Positions 40,670 through 49,253 of a stretch of 64,000 bases of DNA are shown piece after piece (within the stretch, counting starts at the first letter, position 1; each line of letters starts with the position of its first letter). The stretch spans positions 13,552-77,551 of the forward strand of contig NZ_BKZR01000013.1 of assembly GCF_008974225.1 (NCBI RefSeq). Direction: 5' to 3'. The stretch is from Weizmannia acidilactici (lineage in GTDB: Bacteria; Bacillota; Bacilli; Bacillales; Bacillaceae_C). A program made the translations under genes and the position numbers. The notes beneath the pieces were generated by a model. That model saw only the letters and a program-made list of their open reading frames with translations, was not told the DNA's origin and made no database searches.

Positions 40670-41785
40670 TTAACGGTTTTCGATCGGGATGTATTTTTGC
40701 ATGCCGGGGCCGACGTATTCCGCACGAGGGCGGATAATCCGGTTATTGGAGTATTGTTCCAAAATATGGGCAAGCCACCCGGATACGCGGCTGACCGCAA
40801 AAATCGGTGTGAACAGATCGTGGTCAATTCCAAGACAATGATAAACAGATGCGGAGTAAAAGTCTACATTTGCCGGAATGCCTTTTTCAGTTGTAACGAT
40901 TTGTTCAATTTTTACCGACATATCGTAATATTCGCGCTGCCCGGTCAGTTCTGTCAGTTTTTCCGACATTTTTTTCAGGTGCTTCGCGCGCGGGTCACCT
41001 TTTCTGTATACGCGGTGTCCGAATCCCATGATTTTTTCTTTATTCATGAATTTTTCCTGCAGGTAATCTTCCACTCTATCAATTGATCCGATTTCGGTGA
41101 GCATCTTCATGACCTGCTCGTTTGCCCCGCCGTGCAGCGGCCCTTTCAATGCGCCGATTGCAGCCGTAACACCGGAATACACATCGGAAAGCGTCGCAAC
41201 ACAAACGCGCGCGGTAAAAGTCGAAGCGTTCAGCTCATGGTCCGCATGCAGCACAAGCGCTTTGTTGAATGCTTCCACTTCAATATCATCCGGTTCTTTC
41301 CCCTTTAACATATACAGGAAATTCGCGGCAAAGCCAAGATCTTTTCGCGGTGCAACCGGTTCGAGGCCTTTCCTTACCCTTGCAAAGGCCGCGACAATAG
41401 CAGGAATCTTAGCCTGCAGGCGGACAGCTTTCCGCATATTCGCTTCCTTGTCCATCGCATCCGCTTCTTCGTCATAAAGCGCCAGCGCAGAAACAGCGGT
41501 ACGGAGCGCGGCCATCGGATGGACTTTTTCAATCGGATAGGTTTTAAAGCTTTCAAGTATTTCTTTCGGCAACTCCATATTTTCCGCCAGCTGTTGCTTC
41601 AATTCATCCAGTTCGGCCTGTGTCGGAAGTTTCAAATTCCACAATAAATAGATCACTTCTTCGAAACTGGCATTTTCCGCTAAATCATCAATGCTATAGC
41701 CGACATATGTAAGCGTGTCATCGATGATCGAGCTGATTGAGGTTTCACTGGCGACTACCCCTTCTAGACCTCGTGTTGCTGTCAT
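40670..41785 (-). CDS. citZ: Citrate synthase
   Basis: Condenses acetyl-CoA and oxaloacetate. It has 371 residues. Active-site motifs: GPLHGGANEQVMKML (His), MGFGHRVYRKGDPRAKHL (His and Arg) and NVDFYSASVYHCLGI (Asp). N-terminal MTATRGLEGVVASETSISSI is typical of Gram-positive enzymes. It heads the TCA cluster. The upstream region carries a cre-type CcpA site and a leader hairpin, consistent with carbon catabolite control. Confidence 0.97.
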   Translation of the reverse strand: MTATRGLEGVVASETSISSIIDDTLTYVGYSIDDLAENASFEEVIYLLWNLKLPTQAELDELKQQLAENMELPKEILESFKTYPIEKVHPMAALRTAVSALALYDEEADAMDKEANMRKAVRLQAKIPAIVAAFARVRKGLEPVAPRKDLGFAANFLYMLKGKEPDDIEVEAFNKALVLHADHELNASTFTARVCVATLSDVYSGVTAAIGALKGPLHGGANEQVMKMLTEIGSIDRVEDYLQEKFMNKEKIMGFGHRVYRKGDPRAKHLKKMSEKLTELTGQREYYDMSVKIEQIVTTEKGIPANVDFYSASVYHCLGIDHDLFTPIFAVSRVSGWLAHILEQYSNNRIIRPRAEYVGPGMQKYIPIENR

Positions 41786-41867
41786 GGTTATCTCTCCTTC
41801 TCCTTACGGTAGTTTTCCCCATCTCTAACGTAAATAAGTTGAATTTGGTTTATACGTTGTTTCTGCG

Positions 41868-41894
41868 AAAAACAATCGACAAAAAATCGATTGT
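41868..41894 (-). other. Terminator-like hairpin in the citZ leader
   Basis: Minus strand: ACAATCGA pairs perfectly with TCGATTGT around TTTTTTG, followed by TTTT, about 85 bases upstream of the citZ ATG and downstream of its promoter. It could be an attenuator or just a stable 5' hairpin. Confidence 0.5.
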
Positions 41895-41926
41895 GCCCCG
41901 GCACCATGCAAGCGATCACATATCCT

Positions 41927-41954
41927 ATTATAATATAATATTTATATTTGTCTA
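41927..41954 (-). promoter_or_regulatory. Candidate SigA promoter of citZ
   Basis: Minus strand: TAGACA, 16-base spacer, TATAAT. The surrounding DNA is very AT-rich, so other -10 choices exist. Confidence 0.6.
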
Positions 41955-41968
41955 TTTTTTGTCGTTCT

Positions 41969-41982
41969 TGTTCTCGCTTACA
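41969..41982 (-). promoter_or_regulatory. Candidate CcpA (cre) site upstream of citZ
   Basis: Minus strand TGTAAGCGAGAACA matches 13 of 14 positions of TGWAANCGNTNWCA, 14 bases upstream of the -35. citZ is CcpA-repressed in B. subtilis. A second, poorer match (TGAAAGCGCTATAC) lies at 42057-42071. Confidence 0.6.
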
Positions 41983-42222
41983 TGAATTATTATAAACAAT
42001 TTTCTTACATATTTGTACAAAAAATAGACAAAAACAGCTAGGAATTTTCTCTTTTAGTATAGCGCTTTCATTATTTGGGTGACAATCATTTTGTTTTGAC
42101 ATGATCCAGTATCCGAATTTGCGAGGCTCCTGCGGACAAAGCGGTGCTTACGGTAAGAGGCGGCGTGCGGGGGGATCCGGGTGAATTCCACAAATAGCCT
42201 ACTTTTATAACCGCGCTGAAAG

Positions 42223-42252
42223 TCAAAGCCCGCAGATTTCTCCTGCAGGCTT
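42223..42252 (-). terminator. Intrinsic terminator of ytwI
   Basis: Minus strand: AAGCCTGCAG pairs with CTGCGGGCTT (one G-U), then TTTG. The remaining 42103-42222 holds a GC-rich stretch without a gene. Confidence 0.65.
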
Positions 42253-42256
42253 CCAC

Positions 42257-42724
42257 TTAAAAACTGTTTGAGACCCATTCGACGATTTTCATTGCCATAT
42301 ACGCAATCCCCGCCCCGATCAGCGGGCCGACAGCAACCCCATTAAACAGCGAAACGGCGAGAATGGTGCCGAGCACGAGCGCCGTCGTAATCTGGGGGTC
42401 ACTGGACAGCAGGGTAATGCCGTTTTTTGCCAATAGTGCCACCACAACACCAGATGCGAGCGCAATCCAGGCGTAAGGAGATTTTAATGATTCATATAAA
42501 TCTTTAAATCCGATCTGACCGGCTGCGATCGGCGCCAGGACGGCAATGGTGATAATAGTTACGCCCCAGTTGATCCCTTTTGACTGGATCGCGGAAAAAA
42601 TTTTGGCATCAAGCCCCGCAACTTTTAAGACAAGCAGAACAGCAATGGAAATCATCAAAGACTGGTTTTTTGCAACAAAACCAATCGCAAGCAGCATCAG
42701 CAAAAATAAATACGGCTGGTACAA
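42257..42724 (-). CDS. ytwI: DUF441-family membrane protein YtwI
   Basis: Small integral membrane protein of unknown function. It has 155 residues with four hydrophobic segments (about 4-20, 25-40, 50-70, 110-150), and contains the family-typical GINWGVTIITIAVLAPIAAG and GVAVGPLIGAGIAY. Start TTG 42724 with AGAAGG 10 bases upstream. Located between citZ and ytvI, as in B. subtilis. Confidence 0.85.
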   Translation of the reverse strand: MYQPYLFLLMLLAIGFVAKNQSLMISIAVLLVLKVAGLDAKIFSAIQSKGINWGVTIITIAVLAPIAAGQIGFKDLYESLKSPYAWIALASGVVVALLAKNGITLLSSDPQITTALVLGTILAVSLFNGVAVGPLIGAGIAYMAMKIVEWVSNSF

Positions 42725-42900
42725 ATCATTTCAACCTTCTTTCTATATTTTTTAAAAAATTCCGCAGATAAGCGATTATTTTTCTGAATATTGAGCAAAG
42801 ATGGAGAAGGGAAGTATTTCAGAAAAAAACTTCTTTTCCTTTGTTTTGCGGTCGCCACCGTGTAAAATAATAGCATAAACCATTCGTAGGAGGGTCATGA

Positions 42901-44019
42901 TTGAATTCTGTCTACATACACCGGGCGTTTCGGGGCCTCTTTGTTGCCTTGTGCATTCTCGCCGGAATTTATGCCGTGTATCTGGCCGTGAAGTACGCCT
43001 ATCCGTTTTTAATTGCGCTTTTTATTGCGCTGCTCATTAATCCGCTTGTCAATTTCCTTGAAAGAAAGGCAAGGCTTCCGCGCACCCTTGCCGTTATTAT
43101 ATCCCTGATTTTTATTATCGGTGTCTTTGTCGGCATCATTACATTGCTTGTCGCCGAAATTGTGGCGGGAGCCAATTATTTGGCCGATGTGCTGCCGAAG
43201 CATGTCCAAACGCTCGTCAATTATACCGAATCGCTTGTGACCGCCCAGGTGCTGCCTTTGTACGACCAATTGGCGGGACTGTTTAAAAATCTTGACGCAG
43301 GCCAGCAGGAAACGATAGTGCAAAACATCCAAACTGCCGGCCAGAAAATCGCCTCTTCCGCAGGGGATTTTTTATCGGGGCTGTTTAAAAAACTGCCTGG
43401 GCTTGTTTCCTGGATTCCAAATGCGGCAACGGTGCTCATTTTTGCTTTGCTGGCAACGTTTTTCATCAGCAAAGACTGGAACAGCTTCTCCGAAAAAGGG
43501 AAGCTTTTGCTGCCGAAAAAAGCAAGGAGAAGCGGGATCACCGTTTTTTCCGACCTCAGGAATGCGCTGTTCGGATTTATCCGTGCCGAATTGACGCTCA
43601 TTTCCATGACGCTCGTGATTGTGCTCATCGGACTTCTGGTTTTGCGGGTCGACTATGCGATTACAATCGCCCTCGTCTGCGGCATCGTTGATATTTTGCC
43701 GTATTTGGGGACGGGAATCGTATTTGTGCCATGGATTATTTACGAATTTATTACCGGCAGCATTCCGCTTGCAATCGGGCTTTCGGTCCTTTATATCGTC
43801 GTCGTTGTCCAAAGGCAGATCATGGAGCCGAAAATTTTGTCATCCAGCATCGGAATGAATCCGCTCGCCACGCTGATTGCGCTGTTTGTCGGCTATAAAA
43901 TGGTCGGCTTCCTCGGCCTGATCCTCGGTCCTATCACGCTTGTGCTGCTGACGACGCTGATCCGCGCCCGCGTTTTCCATGATATTTGGAACTATATCAT
44001 GGGCAAAAAAATCGTGTAG
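42901..44019 (+). CDS. ytvI: AI-2E transporter/YtvI-family membrane protein
   Basis: Polytopic membrane protein of the UPF0118/AI-2E exporter family; the Bacillus YtvI branch is associated with sporulation, with substrate unknown. It has 372 residues, about seven or eight membrane helices with a large soluble segment (about 95-165), and the conserved DILPYLGTGIVFVPWIIYE and EPKILSSSIGMNPL motifs. Start TTG 42901, six bases after GGAGGG; the overlapping ATG in another frame stops early. Divergent from ytwI. Confidence 0.88.
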   Translation: MNSVYIHRAFRGLFVALCILAGIYAVYLAVKYAYPFLIALFIALLINPLVNFLERKARLPRTLAVIISLIFIIGVFVGIITLLVAEIVAGANYLADVLPKHVQTLVNYTESLVTAQVLPLYDQLAGLFKNLDAGQQETIVQNIQTAGQKIASSAGDFLSGLFKKLPGLVSWIPNAATVLIFALLATFFISKDWNSFSEKGKLLLPKKARRSGITVFSDLRNALFGFIRAELTLISMTLVIVLIGLLVLRVDYAITIALVCGIVDILPYLGTGIVFVPWIIYEFITGSIPLAIGLSVLYIVVVVQRQIMEPKILSSSIGMNPLATLIALFVGYKMVGFLGLILGPITLVLLTTLIRARVFHDIWNYIMGKKIV

Positions 44020-44021
44020 GC

Positions 44022-44067
44022 AACAAAAAACCGCAGGGACAGGTGCTGCCTCTGCGGTTTTTGTTGC
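44022..44067. terminator. Bidirectional terminator between ytvI and pyk
   Basis: ACCGCAG and CTGCGGT stem flanked by A-run and T-run on both sides, serving the convergent ytvI (+) and pyk (-). Confidence 0.9.
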
Positions 44068-44075
44068 CTTTACCT

Positions 44076-45836
44076 TTACAGTACGGTTGCATGCCCGTCG
44101 TAAACCGAACCGGTTGCCGCATCCACCGTAATTTCCTGGCCGTCTTTAAAGATTGAGGTTGCATTTTCGAGGCCGACAATCACCGGTATGCCGAGATTGA
44201 TGCCGACAACCGCGGCATGGCTCGTCAGGCCGCCTTCTTCGGTAATGAGAGCGGTGCATTTTTCGATGGACGGCATCATTTCCTTGTCCGTGCTTTTTGT
44301 GATTAAAATGCAGCCTTCTTCCACTTTCGCTGCTGCTTCTTCAGGATTGTTTGCGACAACGGCCATTCCGAACGCCGATTGTCTGCCGATACCCTGGCCC
44401 TTCGCCAGCACATCGCCGATCAAGTGGACTTTCATCAAGTTCGTTGTGCCTTTTCCGCCAACAGGAACGCCAGCCGTGATGACAACAAGGTCGCCGTGAC
44501 GGACAATGCCGGATTTCAAACTTTCGTCAACAGCAATTTCAAGCATTTCATCGGTATTTTTAGCCTGCGTGCCCAATTGCGGATAAACGCCGGATACTAC
44601 CGTTAAGCTGCGCTGTACCTTTGGATCGGAAGTAACCGCAATAATCGGGGCGGCCGGGCGGTATTTCGAAATCATGCGCGCCGTATAGCCGCTTTCTGTC
44701 GGCGCGATAATTGCATTGACATCCAGGTTCAAAGCGGTATGCGCTACAGACTGGCAGATAGCATCGGTCATATTATGATCCGTGCTCTTGCTGCGTTTAT
44801 TTAAAATATCGCGATGGTTAATCGCTTTTTCAACATGGACCGCAATATTGTACATCGTTTTAACAGCTTCTGCAGGATATTTCCCGGCAGCTGTTTCGCC
44901 GGACAGCATAATTGCATCGGTGCCGTCAAAAATCGCGTTTGCCACATCGCTTGCTTCGGCGCGTGTCGGGCGTGGGTTTCGCTGCATCGAATCAAGCATT
45001 TGTGTTGCGGTAATCACCGGTTTGCCGAGCATATTGCATTTTCTGATCAATTCTTTTTGCACCAAAGGCACCGCTTCAGTCGGGATTTCAACGCCAAGGT
45101 CGCCGCGGGCAACCATTAAACCGTCGGACACCGCCAGGATTTCATCGATATTGTCCACGCCTTCCTGGTTTTCGATTTTAGGGAAAATCTTCACATGCAA
45201 AGCGTCATGTTCTTCCAACAATTGGCGGATTTCCAGAACATCTGACGGGCGGCGCACAAAAGAAGCCGCAATAAAATCGATGCCCTGTTCGAGCCCGAAC
45301 AAAATATCGCTGACATCTTTTTCCGTGATCCCTGGCAGGTTGACAGAAACGCCCGGAACGTTCACGCCTTTTTTGTTTTTCAAAACGCCGCGGTTCATGA
45401 CTTTCGTATGGATTTCCCCGTTTTCTTTGTCAATGGAGGTGACTTCAAGCTCGATCAGGCCGTCATCAAGTAAAATTTTAGAGCCGACATGCACATCATT
45501 GATCAGGCCTTCATATGTAATCGAGAATTTTTCCGGTGTTCCCAGGACCTCCGTCATTGAAATAATCGGCGTCATGCCTTCCACTAATTCGAATCCGCCG
45601 TCTTTCATATCATGCGTGCGGATTTCCGGACCCTTTGTGTCAAGCAGCAAACCGATTGTTTTATTTTTATTTTTTGCAGCCTGGCGGATATTTTTAATTC
45701 TTGCGAGGTGTTCTTCGTGGCTCCCGTGGGAGAAATTCAAGCGGCATACATCCATGCCGTTTTCCATTAATTTCTCAAGCATTTCAACACTTTCGCTCGC
45801 AGGTCCAATCGTACAAACGATTTTTGTCTTTTTCAT
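44076..45836 (-). CDS. pyk: Pyruvate kinase with C-terminal PEP-utiliser domain
   Basis: Converts PEP and ADP to pyruvate and ATP. It has 586 residues from ATG 45836 (TAGGAGG 8 bases before). TIM barrel with KIVCTIGPASES, FSHGSHEEH, signature MVARGDLGVEIP and TRAEASDVANAIFDG. The extra C-terminal domain (about 480-586, EEGGLTSHAAVVGINLGIPV) resembles the PEP-dependent phosphohistidine domain, with Thr-Ser-His, and is characteristic of Bacillus/Geobacillus enzymes. It follows pfkA after 20 bases in a glycolytic operon. Confidence 0.97.
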   Translation of the reverse strand: MKKTKIVCTIGPASESVEMLEKLMENGMDVCRLNFSHGSHEEHLARIKNIRQAAKNKNKTIGLLLDTKGPEIRTHDMKDGGFELVEGMTPIISMTEVLGTPEKFSITYEGLINDVHVGSKILLDDGLIELEVTSIDKENGEIHTKVMNRGVLKNKKGVNVPGVSVNLPGITEKDVSDILFGLEQGIDFIAASFVRRPSDVLEIRQLLEEHDALHVKIFPKIENQEGVDNIDEILAVSDGLMVARGDLGVEIPTEAVPLVQKELIRKCNMLGKPVITATQMLDSMQRNPRPTRAEASDVANAIFDGTDAIMLSGETAAGKYPAEAVKTMYNIAVHVEKAINHRDILNKRSKSTDHNMTDAICQSVAHTALNLDVNAIIAPTESGYTARMISKYRPAAPIIAVTSDPKVQRSLTVVSGVYPQLGTQAKNTDEMLEIAVDESLKSGIVRHGDLVVITAGVPVGGKGTTNLMKVHLIGDVLAKGQGIGRQSAFGMAVVANNPEEAAAKVEEGCILITKSTDKEMMPSIEKCTALITEEGGLTSHAAVVGINLGIPVIVGLENATSIFKDGQEITVDAATGSVYDGHATVL

Positions 45837-45856
45837 TGTATTTCCTCCTAAAAAAC

Positions 45857-46819
45857 TCAAATGGACAATTCTTTCGATAAGCGGTACATATTTTTGTCAA
45901 TGGTGTGTGGCTGGCCAAGAATTTCAAGGATATCGTGATCAACAAGCTGGTTGTTTTGAATGCCGACCGCCCTTCCGCCTTTTCCTTCCAAAAGCAGCTC
46001 TACAGCTCTTGCACCGAGGCGGCTCGCAAGTACGCGGTCAAATGCAGTCGGTGATCCACCGCGCTGGATATGGCCTAAAACAGACACGCGGGTATCACCT
46101 GTTACGCCGGCTTTTTTCAACTCTTCCGCAAATTGGTTTCCGCTCATCACGCCTTCTGCAACAATGATGATGCTGTGGCGTTTACCGCGTTTTGTGCCCT
46201 GCTGCAGGCGTTCCACAACGTCTTTCATTTCAAAGTTTTCTTCAGGGACGATGATCGATTCGGCGCCCCCGGCCAAACCGGACCAAAGCGCAATATCCCC
46301 AGCGTTTCTTCCCATGACTTCGATGATAAAAGTGCGTTCGTGGGAAGATGCGGTATCGCGGATTTTATCGATTGCATCCAATACAGTGTTCAGCGCCGTA
46401 TCAAACCCGATCGTAAAGTCGGTGCCAGGAATATCATTGTCGATCGTTCCAGGTACGCCGATGCAATTAAAACCTTGCTCCGTCAGTTTTTTTGCACCTT
46501 GGTAGGATCCGTCCCCGCCGATGACAACCAAAGCTTCAATGCCGTGTTTCTTCAGCTGTTCGATGCCTTTTTGCTGTCCTTCCGGCGTTTTAAACTCTTC
46601 GCTTCTTGCAGACTGCAGAATCGTGCCGCCGCGCTGGATAATATCCCCTACGGATCCCGCTTCAAGTTTTTGAATATTTCCATGAATTAATCCGTTGTAG
46701 CCTTGGTTAATTCCGTAAACTTCCAAGCCATGGTAAATCCCTTTACGGACGATTGCGCGCACAGCTGCATTCATGCCCGGTGCGTCGCCGCCGCTTGTTA
46801 AAACTCCAATTCGCTTCAT
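45857..46819 (-). CDS. pfkA: ATP-dependent 6-phosphofructokinase
   Basis: Commits fructose 6-phosphate to glycolysis. It has 320 residues from ATG 46819 (AGAGGTG upstream; the GTG 9 bases earlier lies in the Shine-Dalgarno sequence). ATP site GVLTSGGDAPGMNAA and GGDGSYQGAKKL, catalytic PGTIDNDIPGTD (Asp), substrate-binding EVMGRNAGDIALWSG and LGHIQRGGSPTAFDR. First gene of pfkA-pyk. Confidence 0.97.
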   Translation of the reverse strand: MKRIGVLTSGGDAPGMNAAVRAIVRKGIYHGLEVYGINQGYNGLIHGNIQKLEAGSVGDIIQRGGTILQSARSEEFKTPEGQQKGIEQLKKHGIEALVVIGGDGSYQGAKKLTEQGFNCIGVPGTIDNDIPGTDFTIGFDTALNTVLDAIDKIRDTASSHERTFIIEVMGRNAGDIALWSGLAGGAESIIVPEENFEMKDVVERLQQGTKRGKRHSIIIVAEGVMSGNQFAEELKKAGVTGDTRVSVLGHIQRGGSPTAFDRVLASRLGARAVELLLEGKGGRAVGIQNNQLVDHDILEILGQPHTIDKNMYRLSKELSI

Positions 46820-46828
46820 TCTTTTCAC

Positions 46829-47231
46829 CTCTAATGATGTAATCTAATGGCAGACAGGTATTGAATGGATTGGATCAGTTCAGTACTTTAGTATCGCCAA
46901 GTCCGCCCCTGAATATATCTAAAATACCACTTTAAAAACATGTTCTCAATCAATAATCAAAAAGTAAAAATTTTTAAAATGTGAGTTCTTGAACAATATG
47001 TGTCATCATATAATGAATGCGTTACCAATCGGAGCATACTTTTGATTTTTCTATAATAAAACGTTTAAAAGCCGCTGTATAGTTGATTTTTCCTAATTAT
47101 AACGGCAATAAACCTGGAAAATAGGCTGGTTTAAAAAACCCGTCTCCCTTCCGGCCAACGCAATATTTTCCCCATTCCACACATGTTTCAGGTTCCGTTC
47201 TGCTTTTCCAGCATGTATCCCACCAATGTTG
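46829..47231. other. Gene-free region upstream of pfkA
   Basis: About 400 bases of AT-rich DNA. It must contain the pfkA promoter; a minus-strand TATATT near 46915 is a possible -10, but no convincing -35 pairs with it. No coding frame with a ribosome site and no clear repeat were seen. Confidence 0.5.
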
Positions 47232-47277
47232 AAAAAACAAGGCAACCGTTTTTTCAGCACCGGTTGCCTTGTTTTTT
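47232..47277 (-). terminator. Intrinsic terminator of accDA
   Basis: Perfect 12-bp stem ACAAGGCAACCG/CGGTTGCCTTGT with flanking T-runs on both strands; on the minus strand it follows the accA stop. Confidence 0.92.
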
Positions 47278-48256
47278 ACAACTGTGTGCGGGCAAACTGT
47301 TCCAAAGTGGAAAACACACCCATTTTGCGGTATTTTTCGTACCTTTTTTCCACAAGTTCTTCCGGAGACAGCGCCAGCAATTGCCTCAGCGACGCCTCAA
47401 GCACCTGTGCCATTAAATCCGCCTGTACCCTCGGGTCTTTATGTGCCCCGCCTTTTACTTCCGGGACCAGTTCATCGATAATGCCCAGTTCTTTCAGTTC
47501 CGGGGCAGTCATTTTCATTGTGGCCACTGCCCGTTTTGCCTGCGAAGCGTCTTTCCACAACAGCGCAGCGGCAGATTCCGGGGAAATGACCGAGAACCAT
47601 GAGTTTTCCAGGACATGGATATGGTCACCGACGCCGATGCCGAGCGCACCGCCACTTGCCCCTTCTCCGATAATAAAGCAAATGATCGGTACCGACAGCC
47701 CGGACATCTCAAAAAGGTTGCGTGCAATCGATTCGGCAATCCCGCGTTCTTCCGCCGCTTTGCCCGGATACGCCCCTTTTGTATCAATGAAGCTGATAAT
47801 CGGGCGTTTAAATTTGTCGGCTTGTTTCATGAGCCGCAGCGCTTTCCTGTACCCTTCCGGATGCGGCATCCCGAAATTACGGCGGATATTTTCTTTCGTG
47901 TCTTTTCCACGCTGCTGGCCGATCACGGTAACAGGAAGCCCCTTAAATTTTGCAATCCCGCCGACGATTGCTTCATCGTCCCCGTAAACACGGTCGCCGT
48001 GGAGCTCAATAAAATCGGTAAAAAGATATTGAATATAGTCCAATGTAGTCGGCCGCTCCGGGAAGCGTGCAATCTGGATGCGGTCCCACGGCTCCATGTT
48101 TTCGTAAATTTCCTGTTCCAGTCTGGCAAGCCTGGATTCCAATTTTTCAATTTCACTCGACAAGTCGACATCCGACTGCTTTGTAAATTCCCTCAGCTCG
48201 GCAATCTTGCGTTTCAGCTCAATCACCGGTTTTTCAAATTCAAGTTCATTTACCAT
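47276..48256 (-). CDS. accA: Acetyl-CoA carboxylase carboxyltransferase, alpha subunit
   Basis: With AccD transfers the carboxyl group from biotin to acetyl-CoA, the first committed step in fatty-acid synthesis. It has 326 residues: an N-terminal coiled-coil (about 1-55), then the crotonase-like carboxyltransferase fold with GDRVYGDDEAIVGGIA, GRNFGMPHPEG-type RRNFGMPHPEGYRKALRLM, FIDTKGAYPGKAAEERG and GEGASGGALGIGVGD. It overlaps accD by 7 bases (ATGGTAA), so they are translationally coupled. Confidence 0.97.
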   Translation of the reverse strand: MVNELEFEKPVIELKRKIAELREFTKQSDVDLSSEIEKLESRLARLEQEIYENMEPWDRIQIARFPERPTTLDYIQYLFTDFIELHGDRVYGDDEAIVGGIAKFKGLPVTVIGQQRGKDTKENIRRNFGMPHPEGYRKALRLMKQADKFKRPIISFIDTKGAYPGKAAEERGIAESIARNLFEMSGLSVPIICFIIGEGASGGALGIGVGDHIHVLENSWFSVISPESAAALLWKDASQAKRAVATMKMTAPELKELGIIDELVPEVKGGAHKDPRVQADLMAQVLEASLRQLLALSPEELVEKRYEKYRKMGVFSTLEQFARTQL

Positions 48257-49125
48257 TGTAATTCACCTGCATCTATTGGTTGATGGATATCCAGAATCCT
48301 TGCCAATGTTTCTTTTAAGTCTTGGCGCGCGACAACCGCGTCAAGCTGGCCGTGCTTGAGAAGGAATTCTGCCGTTTGGAAATCTTTAGGAAGTTCTTCG
48401 CGGATCGTTTGTTCAATAATGCGGCGGCCGGCAAAACCGATTAACGCCCCGGGCTCCGCCAAATTCACATCGCCCAGCGAGGCAAAACTTGCGGTCACAC
48501 CTCCTGTAGTCGGATGGGTCATAACCGTCACGGCCAAACCTCCGTGGCTGCTGAACCGCTGCAGGGCTGCGCTTGTTTTCGCCATCTGCATTAAAGAGTA
48601 AATCCCTTCCTGCATCCGAGCGCCTCCCGAAGCGGTAAAAATAATAAACGGAAGATGGAGCCTGTCCGCTTCTTCAATGGCGCGCGTGATTTTTTCGCCG
48701 ACAACAGAGCCCATGCTCCCCATACGGAAATGCGAATCCATAACAGCGAGGACAATCGGCCGTTCTAAAATATTCCCTTTTCCTGTCAGAACTGCTTCAT
48801 TTAAATTCGTTTTTGCGCGGTCTTTTTCCAATTTTTCTAGATAACCCGGAAACTCGAGCGGGTTTTTGGACACAAGGACGCGGTCAAACTCTTCAAACGT
48901 CCCTTCATCAATCAGGCTTTCCACTCTTTCGTAAGCGGTCATTTGATAGTGGTAACCGCAGTAAAGGCATACTTTTAAATTTTTCTGCAGTTCTTTTGTA
49001 TACATAATTTTTCCGCACTTCGGGCATTTCGACATGATCCCCTCAGGAACATCCTGCCTTGTTTTATCTGATGGGATCGTCGCATATTTCCTCTTTTTCG
49101 GTTTTGAAAAAAAATCTTTCAGCAA
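48250..49125 (-). CDS. accD: Acetyl-CoA carboxylase carboxyltransferase, beta subunit
   Basis: Partner of AccA. It has 291 residues with the four-cysteine zinc ribbon CPKCGKIMYTKEL and CLYCGYHYQMTA near residues 34-58 and the carboxyltransferase fold with FTASGGARMQEGIYSLMQMAK, THPTTGGVTASFASLGD and GFAGRRIIEQTIRE. First gene of accDA. Upstream is the malic enzyme gene. Confidence 0.97.
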   Translation of the reverse strand: MLKDFFSKPKKRKYATIPSDKTRQDVPEGIMSKCPKCGKIMYTKELQKNLKVCLYCGYHYQMTAYERVESLIDEGTFEEFDRVLVSKNPLEFPGYLEKLEKDRAKTNLNEAVLTGKGNILERPIVLAVMDSHFRMGSMGSVVGEKITRAIEEADRLHLPFIIFTASGGARMQEGIYSLMQMAKTSAALQRFSSHGGLAVTVMTHPTTGGVTASFASLGDVNLAEPGALIGFAGRRIIEQTIREELPKDFQTAEFLLKHGQLDAVVARQDLKETLARILDIHQPIDAGELQW

Positions 49126-49140
49126 ATATTACCCCTCCTT

Positions 49141-49205
49141 TAAATGGCACCGGCAAATGCCGGGCCGCCGGTGGCTGTAATGCCGGATGGGCCGGCATTT
49201 TGTAT
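49141..49205. repeat. Clustered GCCGG-rich inverted repeats between malic enzyme and accD
   Basis: Minus-strand AATGCCGG and CCGGCATT form a perfect 8-bp hairpin, and a third CCGGCATT follows within 30 bases with CACCGGCGG nearby. A strong T-run is lacking, so this is not a classical terminator. Confidence 0.5.
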
Positions 49206-49253
49206 TTCTTGTGCACCGGCAAAAAGGCGGCTTTCCCGCATCCGCATTTCCCT

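Noticed and set aside
44782..46167. 461-residue plus-strand open frame opposite pyk and pfkA
   Set aside because: Low-complexity Ser/Ile/Thr-rich translation, antisense to two certain glycolytic genes, without a ribosome site; it is a codon-bias shadow.
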